Shown: piece by piece, positions 60,501-64,000 of the stretch
Layout: the number at the start of each line of letters is the position of its first letter
Position numbering within the stretch: the first letter of the stretch is position 1
NCBI GenBank assembly: GCA_964017045.1
Contig: OZ024809.1
Span: forward strand, 1,240,001-1,304,000
Length of the DNA: 64,000 nucleotides
Origin: Omphiscola glabra
Lineage: Eukaryota; Mollusca; Gastropoda; Lymnaeidae
Reading direction: 5' to 3'
Program-made: the position numbers and the translations under genes
Notes under the pieces: model-generated
What the model was told of the DNA's origin: nothing
What the model saw: only the letters and a program-made list of their open reading frames with translations
Database searches by the model: none

Positions 60501-62441
60501 AAGCATTCCTATCCATAAATAAAAGAATGTATTCTCTATTTAAAAACTGTTAGAGGGTTAAATGTAAAAATATGTTAAAAAGAAGACCCTTTTTTGTTTA
60601 TGGAGCGCCCAGTTTAAAGAGTGAAGTAATCAGTCACCAGTTGTGAAGCAGATGATTTCAGAATGAGATATCAGAAGAAGTAGAATATCAACTAAAGGAT
60701 TAAAATACCCTACTTAAAACAAATTACCTGACAATCTAAAATTAAACAAGTTAACTAAGATAATTTACAAGACATGGTAGAATACACCATTTTAAACAAA
60801 TTTATCCTCAACTTGCACAATACTGTAGCACATTGTGACATAGCAATGTGATTTCTAATATGGACTAGTATTAAAAAGACAATTAAAATTGAATTTCATG
60901 CTCTCATGATACTAAGAGAACTGCTTAGCATTTCTGAATTAAAAAGTTGTAACATTATTAAAATAGTAAACTTATTCTGAAAAACCAGTATTAATTTTAT
61001 CAACAAGTACCAGAAGATATTTTGCAGTAAACTGTGTAATATGCCTAATTAGTGTATGACTCTCTTTCTGCTTTTGTCATATAGTGTATGACTCTCTTTC
61101 TGTGTATGTCACAATCTGACTGTATGACTCTCTTTCTGTGTATGTCACAGCCTGTGTATGACAATCTTGCCTAAGTCATAGCCTGGTTGTGTACACACAT
61201 ACACTTGAAAAGGCTGCTGCCATTGTTTTGTTGGTTTCTGTTTAAGTATGGGGAAGTGGGGATGTGTGATTTCAAAAATATTGTAGAAATCTATGCATCA
61301 TAAAATTTTGCTACATAAGACTTCCTGTATGTTCCAACAAAAAATGTTCTTAAAAGGAATGACATTTTTTTTTCTGGAAATTATTCTTTCCATATTTAGA
61401 AAAAATTAAACTACTCTTACACTGTTCTATTCTTCTGGCTAGAAGTTTTGCGGTCCAGGCGATAAAACATTAGTAAATTTCAATCACACTGAACCAGATC
61501 GTGGCTGCCATAATAGTGTTGACCTCTATGGAAACAGTGTGAGAATTCCTGGTACAGACACTGTCACCTTTGAGAACTGATCCAGGCCTAGCCCTTTCCT
61601 GACCCTGCATAACCCTCATACTCGGTATATAAGTCCCACAATCACTATACCCGGTATTGTAAAACTCAATTTTCGATTAGCACTGACCAGGACAAGGTCA
61701 TTGGCTAAAATTAAGTTGCATGCCAAAATAACCTGGTTCTTTCAATAGTAAACTTAACGGCTAGAAGTGGGACATCATGTTGTGAGTCCATTTATCTTCC
61801 ATTTGATAAATTTGGCCTACAAAAAAGCCACAGGGCCAGGTGGTAGGCTATAATAACATTAGTATTTACTTTTAAAATACATGAATATACAGATCCTAAT
61901 AATTTTGAAGGGAATACTTCCATTATAACAAATCATTCAAACATGATTGTTTAGTCTACCCACACACAACACCTTAGACTGGGCTGCCAAGAGCCTTCAA
62001 CTCTAACTCTCCTATTCTGGCCCCTTGACAGCAGTTAAGAAACTGTTGTGTAAACTAACACAGCTTGTGCCACCTGTCCAAAAGTAGGCATGACTTCCGG
62101 GTGGAACAAAGTGTCAACTAACACAGCTTGTGCTACCTGTCCAAAAGTAGGCATGACTTCCGGGTGGAACAAAGTAGTTGATAGAAAATTAAACCAACGG
62201 GGGAAGCATCCTAGCTAGGGACACAAGGAGTCAACTAGTGACTTGAGTGCAGCATAGTAGGATTGCCCGGCCACAGGCATTTGGCTTTATATCACAGGGG
62301 CATCACATCAGAGCTGGCAGCTATGTTGTAGAGGTCCGGCTGGCAGTAGGGAAGAAGGAGGAGGGACCAGCCCTCTCAGTCCCAGAGGTAGGGAGAAGAT
62401 ATATTCTCTTGGCCTAACAGATGTCATAACAAGATCCCTGA
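54560..62441. other. Gene-free interval between IPO5 start and the TBL1-like gene end
   Basis: About 7.9 kb. The left part should contain the IPO5 5' UTR and promoter, though no CpG-rich core stands out. The right part should hold the TBL1-like 3' UTR, which is long in vertebrates. Small repeats: 26-bp duplication at 56163-56216, TATGACTCTCTTTCTGTGTA repeats at 61047-61150 and a 63-bp duplication at 62053-62178. A G10 tract lies near 57989. Open frames at 55606-55809 (-) and 56373-56618 (+) are unsupported. Confidence 0.55.
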
Positions 62442-63980
62442 CTACTTTCTCAAGTCTAGCACCACAACCTGGAAGAACAAGACAATTTAAGTACATCTTT
62501 ATTTCATCAGGTCATAACACATTTTTTGTTACACATTATCAGAAATGAATGGTTTCACTCATATAGCCAAGTATTTGGCATGACATGTAAAGCAGTCAAA
62601 CGTAAGATTTTGCTGTATCAGACATTCTTCAATGAGGTATTACATCAAACCAGCAGTCAGCACGGCTACCATGTTGTCATCATATCAGCAAATTTACCAT
62701 GTATTTTCATGCTATTTTGACCAACAAACAGCATTGCTGTTTAATTTTTTAAACATCTAAATAACTTAAGATCTTGGCAAAGGAAACCCTAACCAACTTA
62801 CCGAACCATCTGATGCACTAGCTCCTACTTTGTCACCTCTATGATTCCAACACACTTCAAAAATACCACCTGTGCCTCGATAACTATGTACCAACAAGCC
62901 AGTCTGCACAATAGAAGAAAAGAAAAACAAATTATATAAAAATGAAACAAGAAACTTTTATATTAGCTGAACAACTGTTAGAAGAATTACAAGTTTTGGA
63001 AGAATTGGGAACAAACCCACTGACTTGACTAAACAAACCCATTTAGAATGGGTTCCATTTAAATATATCCATTGAAAGTTATTCCCCAATGTACACTCCA
63101 TTTGAGAGTAAAAGATCATTTTAAGGAGCTAAAGCGATATTTTACCTGGACATTCCAAATATGTACACATTTATCAAAGGAGCCGCTGGCTATGTATTTC
63201 CCATCAGGACTGAACGCCACACTGTAGACCGGTTCTGTGTGTTTGGTTAATGTATGTAAACATCGACCATGCTCTACTTCCCACAAACGAACAGTGGAAT
63301 CAAATGATGCACTGAAATACAAACAAAACTTTAAATCTTCACAAAAATTCTACTTTTTATTTATTTTTAATTTATTTTCTTCCATTGAACTAAGCTTCAA
63401 AAGCTTAATTTTTATAGGCTCATGTCATTTACTCTGCAAATAAAATATTAGGTGGAAAAACTGTATGATAAATATTTTTTAAACACAGAAGCATGTACAA
63501 GGGCTGAAAGGCCTAAATAAGACTTACGCAATGAAATCTCAGATGTCTGAGAGCAAGCCCTTCAGTAGCTTTCATAATACTTAAACCAGTAGTGTACAAC
63601 CTGAAGGCTGACACACTTTTTATGATTAATGAAGTTTGGAGACTTTTACGACACTTGTTTCATTTGTGTGAAGTCTTTAGAATGATCAAATCTTCAGTGA
63701 GGTGGCACCCATAAAATGGTTGCCCCAGATTCCTTTCTCCCTACACATGTTAACTCCTGTAGGTAATATGCCACTGATATTTCACAGAAGACAAAGGATA
63801 GCCACTTTAGTTTGCTTAGTAGAAAACCAAGAGAAATGAAACTGTATCTCACCTAGCTAATATCAAATTTTGGTTGGGATTATTGGTACCCACTCCTGTA
63901 GGACTCCATTTGATGGTGTAGATTTCCTTACTGTGAGCTTGGAGGTCATGAACCCACTGTTCATTTTTCATACTCCATAT
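62442..63980 (-). CDS. TBL1XR1: TBL1/TBL1XR1-type WD40 corepressor subunit, C-terminal exons
   Basis: Last four coding exons in transcript order: 63980-63853, 63311-63146, 62903-62802 and 62468-62442. All have GT-AG borders and agreeing phases, ending TAG. They encode the final WD repeats: [82 protein letters not shown] and a tail VVVLDLRK. These match the end of TBL1X/TBL1XR1 closely. The family forms part of the NCoR/SMRT-HDAC3 complex in the nucleus, exchanging corepressors and linking them to ubiquitination. The LisH and F-box-like N-terminus lies beyond the right edge. Invertebrates usually have one gene equivalent to both vertebrate paralogues, so the symbol stands for the group. Confidence 0.94.
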
Positions 63981-64000
63981 CTGAAAGATTGTATAAAAGT

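Noticed and set aside
1..64000. tRNA, rRNA and other structured RNA genes
   Set aside because: I saw no cloverleaf or rRNA-like stretch; a covariance-model scan would be decisive but could not be run.

Overview
This is a window of eukaryotic nuclear DNA. Coding sequence is split into short exons with GT-AG introns whose phases fit across every junction. Intergenic and intronic DNA is AT-rich and packed with minisatellites and transposon relics. The proteins are clearly animal. The mix of CR1-like LINE, Penelope-like, hAT and Mutator-like remnants with very many tandem arrays suits a lophotrochozoan invertebrate, perhaps a gastropod mollusc. The lineage is inference from general character, not from a diagnostic sequence.

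Layout from left to right. (1) 1-2045, + strand: the last two coding exons of an unrecognised membrane protein, behind a 9-bp tandem array. (2) 2046-9400: gene-free DNA dominated by minisatellites, including a 2.4-kb array of a 23-bp unit, plus a LINE tail and an hAT MITE. (3) About 9470-29018, + strand: a complete calpain-5 gene. It has a putative non-coding first exon near 9.6 kb and 11 coding exons giving 639 residues, with the Cys-His-Asn triad, a C2-like domain and a C-terminal C2 domain. Its introns hold an hAT MITE at a splice donor, a Penelope-like tail, a duplicated 17-bp array, a 1.3-kb Mutator-like fold-back element and a 1.8-kb hAT-like element carrying its own minisatellite. (4) 29019-34436: intergenic DNA between two converging genes. 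(5) 54559-34437, - strand: a complete importin-5 gene (26 coding exons, 1102 residues) with several intronic arrays; at least one array was made by amplifying an exon-intron junction. (6) 54560-62441: about 7.9 kb with no supported gene. (7) 63980-62442, - strand: the last four coding exons of a TBL1/TBL1XR1 WD40 protein, which continues beyond the window.

The three recognised genes are ordinary, widely conserved animal genes (a cytosolic or nuclear cysteine protease, a nuclear import receptor, an NCoR/SMRT corepressor subunit). I see no operon-like or functional linkage between them. I did not find a new multi-gene system. What stands out is how repeats meet genes: a transposon whose target-site duplication copies a splice donor, a minisatellite made from an exon-intron boundary, decayed copies of an acidic-loop exon, and a retroelement-like insert ending in 15 G.

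Exon boundaries were derived by hand from splice consensus, reading phase and recalled similarity to vertebrate orthologues. No alignment or database search was run.
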